From NCBI RefSeq assembly GCF_026262505.1, contig NC_067206.1, positions 40,147,918 through 40,211,917 of the forward strand: 64,000 nt of DNA, written 5' to 3'. Each line of letters starts with the position of its first letter. Position 1 is the first letter of the stretch. The position numbers were made by a program, and so were the translations under genes. The notes beneath the pieces are model-generated. The model was given only the letters and a program-made list of their open reading frames with translations. It did not search any database and was not told the origin of the DNA. Source of the stretch: Trichomonas vaginalis G3. Lineage: Eukaryota; Parabasalia; Trichomonadida; Trichomonadidae. Shown piece by piece: positions 39,267 to 49,273 of the stretch.

Positions 39267-41955
39267 CGCTTTCTCCTTTGAAATCCAACATTCTAATCAC
39301 ATCTACATTAATAAATTGTTATAAAATACTAATCAAAGATCCAATACAATTCTACTATCTTATTCACACATTACCAATGTTAACACCTCTTTATAACTTA
39401 AATTATTTCATAAAATTTGTTTTTATATCTTATTATTTTCTCATAATGCTTCTAATACATCTCTAATTTCTTACATTCAAACACCAATATCGTCATACTA
39501 TCATAAGCACTTAATTTTTTCAAAATTTTAGACTTAAATTTGAGCTACATTTTCATCATCATTTTTAGCCTTAAGCTTCTATAAGGTTATAATACATTAT
39601 CGTAATATTCTAATATTTATGATTCTTACTACTCAATTCAATATAATCATATAAGTCACTCATAATCAGGAGCATAATTTAAAAATCTATAGCTCATATT
39701 TTGACAATTATATATATAGATGATGCATATTGCAATTCCGGTTTCAACACGATCAAATGTCAAACCATGATAAAATATATATCAATTTACAAAATATCGA
39801 TTAACATTAGAATCCATATCTAATTCCATCAATGCACAAGTTGTAAATGCTTAATTCATCTTTGAGAAACGTGAATAGCACAATTTTATAAGATTATTTG
39901 TTGAATATTTAAAATATAAGCCAAATCGAATCTGCTGTATATTACTTTAGTTTATAATTGAATGTTAAATGTGTTCATATAAATATTTGAGTCAGATATC
40001 GCATTTTCTAATTTCAAAATTTATCTCATGAAGTTAGAATTTATTTGATCATACAACATCATATTAGTCAAACTAGAGTTCAATCGCGATTCCAAAATGG
40101 AACAATTGCTTGTTTTTAAAATGTTAAAATATTAATCTAAAAAACTTAATATCTAACCAAAACATTCTAGAAATATCATATACAGGTATATGCAATCTAA
40201 ATGCACACGAAATACTGAAAATTAAAAAGAATATTTATGAGATTATTAAATCTTATGCATTTCAATGAAGAGTTGATAATTATCATCTCTATAGGTTATA
40301 TATCAACATATGAGTTTTTGGATTGACCACTACTATACTAATGTGATCAAATTAATCTGATTTCTTGAATTTTCATTTGAAGCATTCGCAGTAGTAGGAG
40401 TACCTTCATATATTAACATATTAAAAAATTGCGCCCAGATTCGCAGTTTAATCATGATTTTAAGATTGCATTAGATTTCGAAATGCAGAAAAAAATCACT
40501 TTAGATTCCCTTCAAACTCTAAGCATAAGCATGTCTCTATATGAGGAAACTATTTGAGCTATTCATTTGGCGGCCCAAAAACTCATGTTGCCTGAGCGCA
40601 GAAAATACCAATTTTTGGACCCTGGGTAGGGGGTCATGCATGTTTTCTAAATGTTGGAAAAGTAGGGTATCTTTTGATCTCTCCTTCTCCATGCATATCG
40701 ATATCTAATAATGACTAAAATACTCTAATATTTTTTTTCAAAACAATAAATCAAAGGATATTTTGGTGAAAATGTGAAATTGATAATAACATTGTAAATC
40801 CAAAAGATCAAAAAGTAAATGACAAAGAAATACAATATGTTTAATAAAATTCATAAAAAAAAACAAAAATACAAAATTGAACTCGAGGATTTGATTTTAA
40901 TCCATCAATTTCCTTCGGTACAGGTTGCTTAATAGTATAAAGTTTCTATTTCAAAGCTTCTGCTTTCCATCAGCTTGATGAGATTTTGGAAAATGTCGAT
41001 TGAATTCATGTATTTAGATAACTTCCTGAATACATATATCTGATTACTAATATATTGCACATCATGAATTGCTAATTTGAAAATTGGGAATTTGGAAAGG
41101 AAATATTGAATTTCATATAATATTTATTGATAATACTACATACATATATGATCTAAGCACCTAGTGTATGATGTCCTAGCAAATTTATTAATTTGGAGGA
41201 AAATTTTCTCATATTTCATTCGAAATAATTCATATATGCCTTTCCATTTGTTTCCAGCCTATATATCTCATACAAAATCAATACGGCCATCTCATGACAT
41301 ATTAGAAAAACAATAAATTTCTGTTTGATGGGCATCATTGAAAATTGATAGGAAATCAACGATTATATTTGGCTTTTGAAATAATGTTCTATATTATCTC
41401 TGCGCACTGAATTGATAAAAAAATTTTCATTTATCGTGAATTTCTTATCAAAGAAATTAAATTTCACCTGGCAAAGGTACAAAAACAATATTTAACAGCA
41501 AAAATTTGCTTAGCATTGCATTTAAATCAATATTGCTAGGCCGCTCAAGCCTGAGAACAAAAATGTCTATGATGGCAATCTCACAATTTTTTTTAGAAAA
41601 ACAAATTTTGATTATCGGTAAATAGTTCTTATATACTCATTTTCGCATTGGCATACTAGTTCTCAAACTGTGATTTTTTGTGTTAGTATTTGAAAAAGTG
41701 ATAGAATCAGAATTCAAATTTGTAGAACACAAAATCGGGTATATTAAATAATATGCGTTGATTCTTGATTACAAATTCAGAAAAAAAAATTCATTGAATT
41801 ATAGAATCGACTCTGAAAAATTTAAATTGCTGGTTTTATTAGTGAGCATAAATATATTAAAATTGTTTACAGTTTAAATTGGCCCATATTTACAACTATT
41901 CAATGAAATTGAGAAAGACTTTTCATAGATTTTTTCCTTCAGAATTTCTCATGGG
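39267..41955. other. 2.7-kb AT-rich region, no gene supported
   Basis: No open frame with a credible product or initiator. A GC-richer island at about 40570-40675 (GCGGCCC, GCCTGAGCGCAG, CCCTGGGTAGGGGGTC) ends with the repeat fragment shared with 34656-34688 and may be an eroded transposon. Confidence 0.55.
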
Positions 41956-42100
41956 ATGGAAATCTCACCAGCAGTCATCAAAGGCGTCTTCTATGCTAGA
42001 TCTATATTCATTGCTGCATCTATGATCACAAAGGTATGGGGAGCACCACCAGCACAGTGCAAAGACATGCTTAAGATCCAAGTTGTTTACTATTTGATTT
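41956..42100 (+). pseudogene. Orphan coding-like fragment, ~48 codons
   Basis: The frame starting MEISPAVIKGVFYARSIF and running through WGAPPAQCKDMLKI has balanced codon use unlike the AT-rich surroundings and looks like a piece of a conserved protein, but I cannot identify it. It has no initiator, and the frame continues into sequence that looks non-coding. It adjoins the probable left boundary of the Maverick. Confidence 0.3.
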
Positions 42101-42250
42101 ACTTTGAGTACAGTATACATTGTGCGTCGCCTGTAGCCTACAGCTACAGTCACCGACACAATGAAAAAAGTGACAGAAAACTGACACCATACGGGCGCGC
42201 ATATGTACGCATATATGTGTAAAAATAAACGTTCATATGTAAACTAACCT

Positions 42251-43939
42251 TTATTCACTAGCAGGGGCTGATAAATCATAATCGTCGAGAAGTACGATAG
42301 GTGGTCCCACAGGTTTAATCTGTATGGAGAGGCAAACGTGACGTAAGAAGCATAACACTGGTTTCTCAGTATATTTAATAGACTCTGCTGTTGGCTTAAC
42401 TGTAAGCTTATATGTAATAGGTGAATTAGATAACTGACCCTGTTGGAATGTATAATCAGTTTCGCAAGGGAATCCACATAGGTAATGACCTAAGTCATTT
42501 GACTCGATTCCAAATTGAGGGACTGATGTGGTTGTGATAGACCTCATGACATCATAGTTGAAGCCAACAGTATCGTTATTATTGTTAGTGGCATTTGCCT
42601 GCATCTCATAGAAGATTGGATCATTAGATGCTTGAGCCTCAGCGGGTATGTTACCATATGCTCCACAGTTCAATTGAATTTGTTCAAACAATGGATTTTC
42701 ATAGGTAGTGTTATAATTAGGTGTTTTCTTAAATAGTGTATAAATGGTGTTCACATATAATGGAGTAAATGCTGCCGTGAATGTACAAGGAGTTCCTTCA
42801 CCTTTAGCCATTGAACCATCCATAGTAATGCAGTCAATTCTTTTGATTGGGAAGTTTAGAGTCTTTGCCGAATATCTTGTCACCAAATCACTATAGATGT
42901 TAGGGTCCAAAGAGAATGAGTTACAGTATGTAATCATTTCAAAGAAGTTTGCATTCTTCTTAGTGAACTTAATAAACTTGGTACCAAATGATATCGTACT
43001 CTTATCGGCATTCCAAGTTACAGTATCAATAACTTTGATACCTTCATAGATAGGAGTGAAGTGATTAGTGATTGGAATATAGCTTGTAACATTGGCTTGC
43101 ATGTTCGGTAATGGTAGAATATCCTGATAACTTAATGGTGTCCAAACCATACCAGCAATACTGAACTTAACCTTAAGTTGTAAGTTACCAGCAAACGCTG
43201 GAAGGAATCTAATGTTATTAAGTATTAGGAATCTTCTTAGGTCAATCTTGATTGGTATGTGGAACTTTAATGTAGTTGCACCACTAATTGGTTTATTGAA
43301 CTCAATAATCTGTCCAGAACGAACTGTATCACATCTATTGAAAACATCTTTATGTCTAGCCTTACTAAATACATCAACTTTCTTAATAGCTTCTGTTGTA
43401 GATGCAGTAGAAGTAATGTAACCTTCTTCTCTAGCATTATCTTGTGTATAAACACTTTTACCATTAGCGATTAATTGATATGATTCAACAGCATAGAATG
43501 AATCAATGTATCCCAACCAAATTGCTGGAAGATGTGCACATGATTTGCCACCAGCATATTTAGTATCAATTGCTTTAATTGCTGTAACATTTGATCCTGT
43601 AGGAGCTGTCTCAACAGCTCTTTCTTTATATACTTCACCATCATATTTAGGAACTTTTTCATCAGCTGGTTCAGTTTCTGTTGTAATTATGCACTCACCA
43701 TCGACATAACCACTAATGAACGTATTATATAAGTCAATCATGTTCTCACCAGGTGGTGATATGTTAAATGTAATATAACCGTTATCAATAGTATTTGTCG
43801 GCATAGCTGGCACTTTTGTTGGGACATATCTATGGTTAGTATCTCCAATAGGAACTGCCCCATCAACTTGATCGAAATAATATCTTACTTGTCTGATGGA
43901 ATCAGCAATACTGTATGTATTGAGGTTATCGTTCAACAT
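42251..43939 (-). CDS. Polinton major capsid protein candidate, 562 aa
   Basis: A beta-strand-rich protein without membrane segments, of the usual length of Polinton double-jelly-roll capsid proteins (500-650). The best support is the stretch LKFHIPIKIDLRRFLILNNIRFLP, read in short parts (HIPIKIDL, RRFLI, LPAFAGNLQLKVKF), which resembles the 'P-L-FF...LP...L.I.' strand pattern shared by DJR capsids of NCLDVs, virophages and Polintons. It also has the right genomic partner, a smaller beta-rich protein next to the polymerase. The assignment rests on pattern, length and context; a structure prediction would settle it. The frame is whole. Confidence 0.75.
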   Translation of the reverse strand: MLNDNLNTYSIADSIRQVRYYFDQVDGAVPIGDTNHRYVPTKVPAMPTNTIDNGYITFNISPPGENMIDLYNTFISGYVDGECIITTETEPADEKVPKYDGEVYKERAVETAPTGSNVTAIKAIDTKYAGGKSCAHLPAIWLGYIDSFYAVESYQLIANGKSVYTQDNAREEGYITSTASTTEAIKKVDVFSKARHKDVFNRCDTVRSGQIIEFNKPISGATTLKFHIPIKIDLRRFLILNNIRFLPAFAGNLQLKVKFSIAGMVWTPLSYQDILPLPNMQANVTSYIPITNHFTPIYEGIKVIDTVTWNADKSTISFGTKFIKFTKKNANFFEMITYCNSFSLDPNIYSDLVTRYSAKTLNFPIKRIDCITMDGSMAKGEGTPCTFTAAFTPLYVNTIYTLFKKTPNYNTTYENPLFEQIQLNCGAYGNIPAEAQASNDPIFYEMQANATNNNNDTVGFNYDVMRSITTTSVPQFGIESNDLGHYLCGFPCETDYTFQQGQLSNSPITYKLTVKPTAESIKYTEKPVLCFLRHVCLSIQIKPVGPPIVLLDDYDLSAPASE

Positions 43940-43959
43940 CTTTCTCAGCTATAAAAAAT

Positions 43960-44409
43960 TTACAATCTTCTTATTCTTGGGATTATTCGTCTTATTTGTG
44001 GCTGAGGTTTAGGAGGTTCTGGTTCAGGCTCTGGTTCATCATCGAAGTGTATTCTTTTCTCTTCCATTGATTGAACATATTCTTGATTCTCTTTAGTTTC
44101 CTTCTCACGTTCAATTGGGTCCATGTTTGGTTCATTAACTACACTGTTACGTTCTAATATCTTTGTCATCATCTCTAACAACATTTTATTAGTATATGCT
44201 TGTTCTTCTTCTTTCTTCTCATCAACTTTAGGAGCTTCTTGAACAACAGGAGCTGGGGCAGGAGCTGGTGAATTCAATGGTGCCTTTCTCTTTCTAACTT
44301 GAACTGAACCATTCTTCATATGACAAACATAATATAATGGATGTTGTATTCCTTTAGCTTCATTCAATATGATTGATTGCTTTTCACTTGGTGAAAGTTT
44401 TGACGTCAT
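43960..44409 (-). CDS. Small Maverick protein with YYV-MKNG domain and proline-rich middle, 149 aa
   Basis: The ATG at 44407-44409 is preferred, since the frame above it lacks ATG and overlaps the divergent gene. An N-terminal module HPLYYVCHMKNGSVQVRKRK (residues about 24-43) recurs in the 78-aa protein at 59593-59829. Then come Pro/Ala repeats, a charged coiled region and a Glu-Pro run (EPEPEPEPP) before a basic IRRIIPRIRRL end. The basic ends suggest a nucleic acid or virion core role, inferred only. It lies 20 bp upstream of the capsid gene on the same strand. Confidence 0.7.
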   Translation of the reverse strand: MTSKLSPSEKQSIILNEAKGIQHPLYYVCHMKNGSVQVRKRKAPLNSPAPAPAPVVQEAPKVDEKKEEEQAYTNKMLLEMMTKILERNSVVNEPNMDPIEREKETKENQEYVQSMEEKRIHFDDEPEPEPEPPKPQPQIRRIIPRIRRL

Positions 44410-44446
44410 TTCTATCCTAATAAAATTTTTTACTCCTAACAAAATG
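44407..44446. promoter_or_regulatory. Divergent promoter with mutually overlapping initiators
   Basis: On the plus strand TCATTTCTATCCTAA starts at 44406 and overlaps the CAT that is the minus-gene start codon; on the minus strand TCATTTTGTTAGG overlaps the plus-gene ATG at 44444. Each gene's start codon thus forms part of the other's initiator-like motif. The whole promoter is about 34 bp. Confidence 0.5.
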
Positions 44447-44671
44447 ACTGAGAATACTTTCGACAGAGAAGCACTCAAGAATGAACTTCGTGAAGAAATA
44501 CTTAATGAACTCAAACCAAAAGAACAAACACAAGAAGAGAAACCAGCTAAACCAAAGCGTAAACTCACAGAGAAACAATTAGCTGCATTAGCAGCTGGAC
44601 GCGCAAAGAATCCACGAATGATTGCAAAGAAATTGAGAGAAGAGGAAGAAGCTAAGAAAAATAATAAGTAA
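44444..44671 (+). CDS. Small basic Maverick protein, 75 aa
   Basis: Starts at the ATG 44444, right after the divergent initiator; the longer open frame has no upstream ATG. An acidic-basic helical N-terminus (ALKNELREEILNEL) is followed by KRKLTEKQLAALAAGRAKN, a Lys/Arg-Leu-Thr-x-Lys-Gln-Leu repeat-like helix I associate with small DNA-binding proteins of large DNA viruses and Mavericks (from memory). The C-terminus is rich in Lys and Glu. It ends 4 bp before the polymerase stop on the other strand. Confidence 0.65.
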   Translation: MTENTFDREALKNELREEILNELKPKEQTQEEKPAKPKRKLTEKQLAALAAGRAKNPRMIAKKLREEEEAKKNNK

Positions 44672-44675
44672 GTGT

Positions 44676-47600
44676 TTAGAACTTTAACTTACGTTCAAAA
44701 GATGACTTCGTTGAAATAGTGAAGTCCTTATTTTTGTTGAAGCATGGTTTCGAACCAATGCACAAGTCAAAGGTTATCTCATCACCTTCATAAAGAGATT
44801 TGTACAATTCCACGATGCTATATTTTTCCCCAACTTTCTCAGGGAAGAACAAACCTTTCTTCTCGTCATAATGTACTTGTATCGCATCTGGGAACATTTG
44901 GTTTGCAGTAAGTGCAATTACGTCCTGTGTGATTCCCTTCATTCGACAGTGGAAAGCAATTTCCTTGAGGTCATTGGTTAATTCGTCGAGGTAAGTCTTC
45001 TTTCCAACGAATATAGATCTTTGTGCCTTAGACATATGTCCTGCAGTAATCTCTGCAAAGTCTGAATGAAATTGACCCAGTGCTTTTCCAATGAGTTCTC
45101 TGTTATACCTTCTCTTGTATTCTTCTGCTAACTTATCTAAGTCCTTCTCATACAAGTGTAAACTATCTGTATCCTGATAGAACAACTTCAAGCCCAAATC
45201 TTCTGCTGTGAAGAATACTTCATTCATGATTCGTTTGGACATAGAAAGGATTGAAACACCTAATGGACAATAGTTAAAGTGACGAACGATAGGTTTAAAT
45301 GACTTTACACATGAAAGTTCGGAATCGGGGATGAACTCTATTGTCTGTATGTCATTATAGTTCTTAATGATATAGTCAGTGAGCTTATTGTCCTTGATGA
45401 AACGAATCTTTTTGTCAATGGGCTTTAATATCGTCTTACCATAGATACTGTTCAAAAGAAGTTTGATGATCTCTTGTATCGGATTACCTTCCTTCTTATA
45501 CTTAGCACGTAATTCGAAGAGCTTCTTAACTTCATTCCTTATTGTCATGTCCCTTTTTCCATCATAATAGTATCCATCAATGACTTTGCATGAGATCTCT
45601 TGGAACTTGATCAGATCTTGAAGCGTAATGTGGTCTACGAACATCTTGCAGCATGTATTGGAACTTCTGGCAACATGTAAGTCAGGGTTGATGTCAGGAT
45701 TGACGACAATCAATGGGAATGCTGAGTTCTTACCGATCGACAAGATCTCGATCTGACAGTAAAATCCTGAGATGAACTTTTCCTTTGTTGGTTCAGCTTG
45801 GTCATCATCAAAGAGATGCTCCAACAAGTATTCACTGCTCTTCATCTCTTCTGTCATAACTTTTGGAATTCCTTCTAAACAGTAAAGTCTAGCAATTGCT
45901 GATGGATACAATGATACAGCATCGAAGTCAGTGATGAGTTCTCCTTCATTGTATTGCTTCTTGTTCTCAGCTAGCATGCATCTTCCTCCTTGAATACACT
46001 TGGAAATATATTCACGAGGTTTTCCTGCAAGATCAAAGAGATTACCGTTCTTCCAATATACTCTCTTCTCAAAGAGTTTGTTTGAGATAGAACTTATTGA
46101 AACATAATCATAAGCATCTATTTCAAACTCAGTCATGAGGTCATTGCGGAACTTAAGAAAGCCATCTCGTAAAATGCGTACATCTTGACCGCAATAGAAT
46201 GACGAATAAACTTCCATGTCAAAGTGTTCATCATCAATCTTGCAATCTTCAATCTTCTCAATGTTCTCATTAAAAGCTTCAATATCTTTGACATGATTCA
46301 TGGCATCATCGATGTTACCAACTTTAGTTGTATTAACTAACTCTTCCGTGTAGTAATTATATGGGAAAACTTCTTTTTCACCACTAGTGAGGTGAAACAT
46401 TTCAGGGAATCTTTCCAACTTAGTTGAGATGATTGCATAAGAGTCTTTGAAGCAGAGAAGTTTTCCTTTGTACTTTCCTTGTATCTGCATCGTTTGTGAA
46501 CCTTTGATGATTGGAGTTCCTGTAATCTCTTCTAACTGAGACATGAGAAAAGTGACATCGTACGATAAGTTGTGGAAATAAACTAAACTCTTATCTGGTA
46601 AAGCTTCGAGGAATTTTGACGCACAGTCACTTCCCCAAATTGATGTATAACCATCATCGTCATCTTCCATGAAACAAATGTTGTATGCTTTGTGAATGTT
46701 TCCATCAGTTGATGCTTCGAAGTCAGCAAAGAAAACATGTTCTCTTGGGAACTTCATGTCTTTCTTCGTCTCTGAACTCCAATCTTTCTTCATCCTTGCG
46801 CAATAACGCTCATTGTATGTGAGGTCAATCATTTCTTCAAGGTTCTCATTATACATCGTTGTGAAGTATGTGCAAAGTTCTCCTGTTCTAATTGGTTCGA
46901 AATAATTGTTAGCAAACAAGAGTTCAATGACTTTTGCAAGTGGTGTAACTAACTTTGAGTTAATTGCATACCTTGTTTCATATCTTCTGTTAACTAACAT
47001 CTTCTTCTCTAAAGTCCAATCCTTGCACAACTTACAAACATCTTCATAGTTCTTGATGAACATTGAACTTATTGGAAGCTTTTCGTTCAACATGTAGTGG
47101 TCATACATTAATAAAAGTTCTACTGTCATCTTTGGTTCTTCATCTGGTTCATAAGTATATGAATGATTTGAATACTTCTCGTTGTATTTGATGACATGGA
47201 ACCTTATTCCTGTTTCTTTGGCAATAACCTTAATCTTTGACATTGGAAAATCTTTGACACGAATGATTTCCCTCATATGATTAATTGTTGCTTCGTCAAC
47301 ACCAGCTTGAATACAAGCGTAGATGAAACATGAATCTTTCATCATCTTCTTTGCTGTCTCTGCATTAAGTTCGTTGAAGATCTGATACCTCTCTAAGTTA
47401 ATAGGTAATTTGCATGTCCATGTCCAAAGCTGACCATTACGTGACCTGTTTCTCTTCTTTGAATGGTTTTGTTTGATGATCTTGAGTGCGATCTTTTCTT
47501 GACCTGCTGCTCTCATCGTATCTAACATAACTTGTTCTTCAGCTGTGAGTTTATATGGTGTGTACGTTCCTTTTCTCAAAGCAGAAGCATCAACATCTGA

Positions 47601-48365
47601 ATAAGCTGTATAGTCAAAGATCTCGATCTTCCTTAACGAAGGAATACTACAAAGGAAGAAGTCATAGTTTGATTCAAGGACTTTAGATGCTAATTCTTGT
47701 ACTTCTGCTATTGGAGCTTCATTAAGTAACTGATGAACTAATGATCCCATTGTATTGATGTTCAAATGACGCAAAATGTTTCTCTTCTCATCAAAGTCGT
47801 AATAGAATGTCCACTTCTGTTTGAAAAGGTCTATCTGTCCAATGAACTTTGCCATAACTCTTGGAAACATCTTGTTGAAGTAATCTTTTCCTCTTGGACT
47901 GTATTGGTCAATGTTAAACATAATGAATCTTTCTCCTGCTTTAGTTATTGGGTCTAACCATTTCTCATCAGGAAGTTTTTGACCATTAATGTTCTTAACA
48001 ACGTAAAAGGCATTCTGTATTTCTTTGTATGCTAATTCGCTCTCATCAATCTTTGGTGGAGGGTCTGAGTATATTGGTTGCATCTCCATTAACGCTCTAT
48101 TATGAGATCTCTGATCGTGATCTAAAGCAACTGGGGAATTTGAAGCTGGAACATTCATGATACCATTGTAGTCATCATAGAAGCTCTTAGCATTCTTGAA
48201 AATATCTGCTACACTTCCTGTACCTCCTTGATTCTTAATTGCCAGAGCTAATTTATTGGTAATGTCTTTAGCTTTCTTAGGCATTTTGATCCCAAACATA
48301 TCAAGCATACCTTTCTTATCTTCTGGTGAAAGGTTATTAACTAATCCTTTTATAGCATTGAGCAT
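44676..48365 (-). CDS. Protein-primed DNA polymerase B of the Maverick, 1229 aa
   Basis: The C-terminal half is a family B polymerase of the protein-primed branch: exonuclease motif FADFEAS (about residue 549) and YFHNLSYDVTFL (exo II, about 590), motif A DFDAVSLYPSA (about 815), motif B LLLNSIYGKT (about 973), motif C YQDTDSLHL (about 1064). It would replicate the element from its ends using a terminal protein. The N-terminal 550 residues are longer than in phage enzymes and include SCFIYACIQAGVDE (about 344) and, some 80 residues later, DHYMLNE (about 421), a spacing reminiscent of a viral OTU-like cysteine protease fold (inference). The frame looks whole. Confidence 0.95.
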   Translation of the reverse strand: MLNAIKGLVNNLSPEDKKGMLDMFGIKMPKKAKDITNKLALAIKNQGGTGSVADIFKNAKSFYDDYNGIMNVPASNSPVALDHDQRSHNRALMEMQPIYSDPPPKIDESELAYKEIQNAFYVVKNINGQKLPDEKWLDPITKAGERFIMFNIDQYSPRGKDYFNKMFPRVMAKFIGQIDLFKQKWTFYYDFDEKRNILRHLNINTMGSLVHQLLNEAPIAEVQELASKVLESNYDFFLCSIPSLRKIEIFDYTAYSDVDASALRKGTYTPYKLTAEEQVMLDTMRAAGQEKIALKIIKQNHSKKRNRSRNGQLWTWTCKLPINLERYQIFNELNAETAKKMMKDSCFIYACIQAGVDEATINHMREIIRVKDFPMSKIKVIAKETGIRFHVIKYNEKYSNHSYTYEPDEEPKMTVELLLMYDHYMLNEKLPISSMFIKNYEDVCKLCKDWTLEKKMLVNRRYETRYAINSKLVTPLAKVIELLFANNYFEPIRTGELCTYFTTMYNENLEEMIDLTYNERYCARMKKDWSSETKKDMKFPREHVFFADFEASTDGNIHKAYNICFMEDDDDGYTSIWGSDCASKFLEALPDKSLVYFHNLSYDVTFLMSQLEEITGTPIIKGSQTMQIQGKYKGKLLCFKDSYAIISTKLERFPEMFHLTSGEKEVFPYNYYTEELVNTTKVGNIDDAMNHVKDIEAFNENIEKIEDCKIDDEHFDMEVYSSFYCGQDVRILRDGFLKFRNDLMTEFEIDAYDYVSISSISNKLFEKRVYWKNGNLFDLAGKPREYISKCIQGGRCMLAENKKQYNEGELITDFDAVSLYPSAIARLYCLEGIPKVMTEEMKSSEYLLEHLFDDDQAEPTKEKFISGFYCQIEILSIGKNSAFPLIVVNPDINPDLHVARSSNTCCKMFVDHITLQDLIKFQEISCKVIDGYYYDGKRDMTIRNEVKKLFELRAKYKKEGNPIQEIIKLLLNSIYGKTILKPIDKKIRFIKDNKLTDYIIKNYNDIQTIEFIPDSELSCVKSFKPIVRHFNYCPLGVSILSMSKRIMNEVFFTAEDLGLKLFYQDTDSLHLYEKDLDKLAEEYKRRYNRELIGKALGQFHSDFAEITAGHMSKAQRSIFVGKKTYLDELTNDLKEIAFHCRMKGITQDVIALTANQMFPDAIQVHYDEKKGLFFPEKVGEKYSIVELYKSLYEGDEITFDLCIGSKPCFNKNKDFTISTKSSFERKLKF

Positions 48366-48408
48366 GTTGGTCTTTTATAACCGATAAAAAAATATACGTT
48401 ATTTTTTT

Positions 48409-49251
48409 TTAATCGTCATCGTAATCATAATCGTACGAAGATTCTGTATCATCATCACTGACATCATTGGTTTCTCTAACTTCTGGCTTATCTGGTTTAA
48501 TCTCTATCACCATAAACATTGGTGACAATAATCGAACAGGCTGATCTTGGAAGTCAACTAAGGTAAACGTAACATTAGTTAGTTCCCATGGAAATGCATC
48601 TATCCATGGTGAGGATTCCTTACATATAAGTGGTTTACCAGATATCCAGAACTCATTGATGTTATAACATGTAGATCTGTACATGATCTTTCTTCGATCA
48701 TCAACTTGGTCAATATTATTGAACCCAGAGATGACAGACATTGATGAACGAAGGTATAACTGATACCCGAAGTTGAGCATAGGTGGTTTTGGCATTTGTA
48801 GATAATAATTATGTACAATAGGTAGTTCTATTCCATATGCACCTAAAATAAGATTTGCTCTATGTGAAGCATCTTTTAAATAGACTTTATGTCCTTTGTC
48901 CTGTGACGTAAATATAAGTTGATTCGTAGCACTCAGTGAAACTGTTACATTATGTTGACCTTTTTTCTTGTTATAATAATCAAACTGTTTTGTTACAATC
49001 TCTTGTAGTTTTGATACAATAGTATCCATATCAAATGAAAGAGCTGACTTAAATGTACACACCTTTTCTTCTCCATCTTCGTCTAACTGTAAGACAAAAT
49101 AATCTGTTTCGTCACAAACAATAAAGTTCGCCATAGTACTGACACTTTTTACTCTCATCTTTATCTTACTTGGATGCCCCATGTTAGGATCTGCTTGAAA
49201 CTGTATTGTCCCGTAGTTATTAGGATCAGTCGATTGTAGATAATACATCAT
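48409..49251 (-). CDS. Polinton minor capsid (penton-type) protein candidate, 280 aa
   Basis: A beta-rich protein with no membrane segment and an acidic tail (about 22 residues of Asp/Glu/Tyr/Ser). The body alternates short strands (YGTIQFQADP, KIKMRVKSVS, NFIVCDETDYFVLQL, QLIFTSQDKGHKVYL) and ends in LSPMFMVIEIKP, typical of single jelly-roll proteins in this class of elements. Its position between polymerase and fibre and its size (250-320 in the family) support a penton/minor capsid role. The assignment is by pattern and context. It lies 43 bp upstream of the polymerase and 19 bp from the divergent fibre gene. Confidence 0.6.
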   Translation of the reverse strand: MMYYLQSTDPNNYGTIQFQADPNMGHPSKIKMRVKSVSTMANFIVCDETDYFVLQLDEDGEEKVCTFKSALSFDMDTIVSKLQEIVTKQFDYYNKKKGQHNVTVSLSATNQLIFTSQDKGHKVYLKDASHRANLILGAYGIELPIVHNYYLQMPKPPMLNFGYQLYLRSSMSVISGFNNIDQVDDRRKIMYRSTCYNINEFWISGKPLICKESSPWIDAFPWELTNVTFTLVDFQDQPVRLLSPMFMVIEIKPDKPEVRETNDVSDDDTESSYDYDYDDD

Positions 49252-49273
49252 TTTTATATGTAGTAAAAGAATG
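49248..49273. promoter_or_regulatory. 20-bp divergent promoter between minor capsid and fibre genes
   Basis: TCATTTTTATATG begins at 49248 on the plus strand and overlaps the minus-strand start codon; on the minus strand TCATTCTTTTACT overlaps the fibre ATG. It is the same design as at 44407-44446. Confidence 0.5.

Noticed and set aside
37068-39466. More than a dozen overlapping 60-112-residue frames
   Set aside because: They translate hairpin repeats on both strands; products are mirror images of each other and the repeat period explains them.
42104-42250. Terminal inverted repeat of the Maverick
   Set aside because: I could not find its partner in the window, so only an approximate left edge is given.
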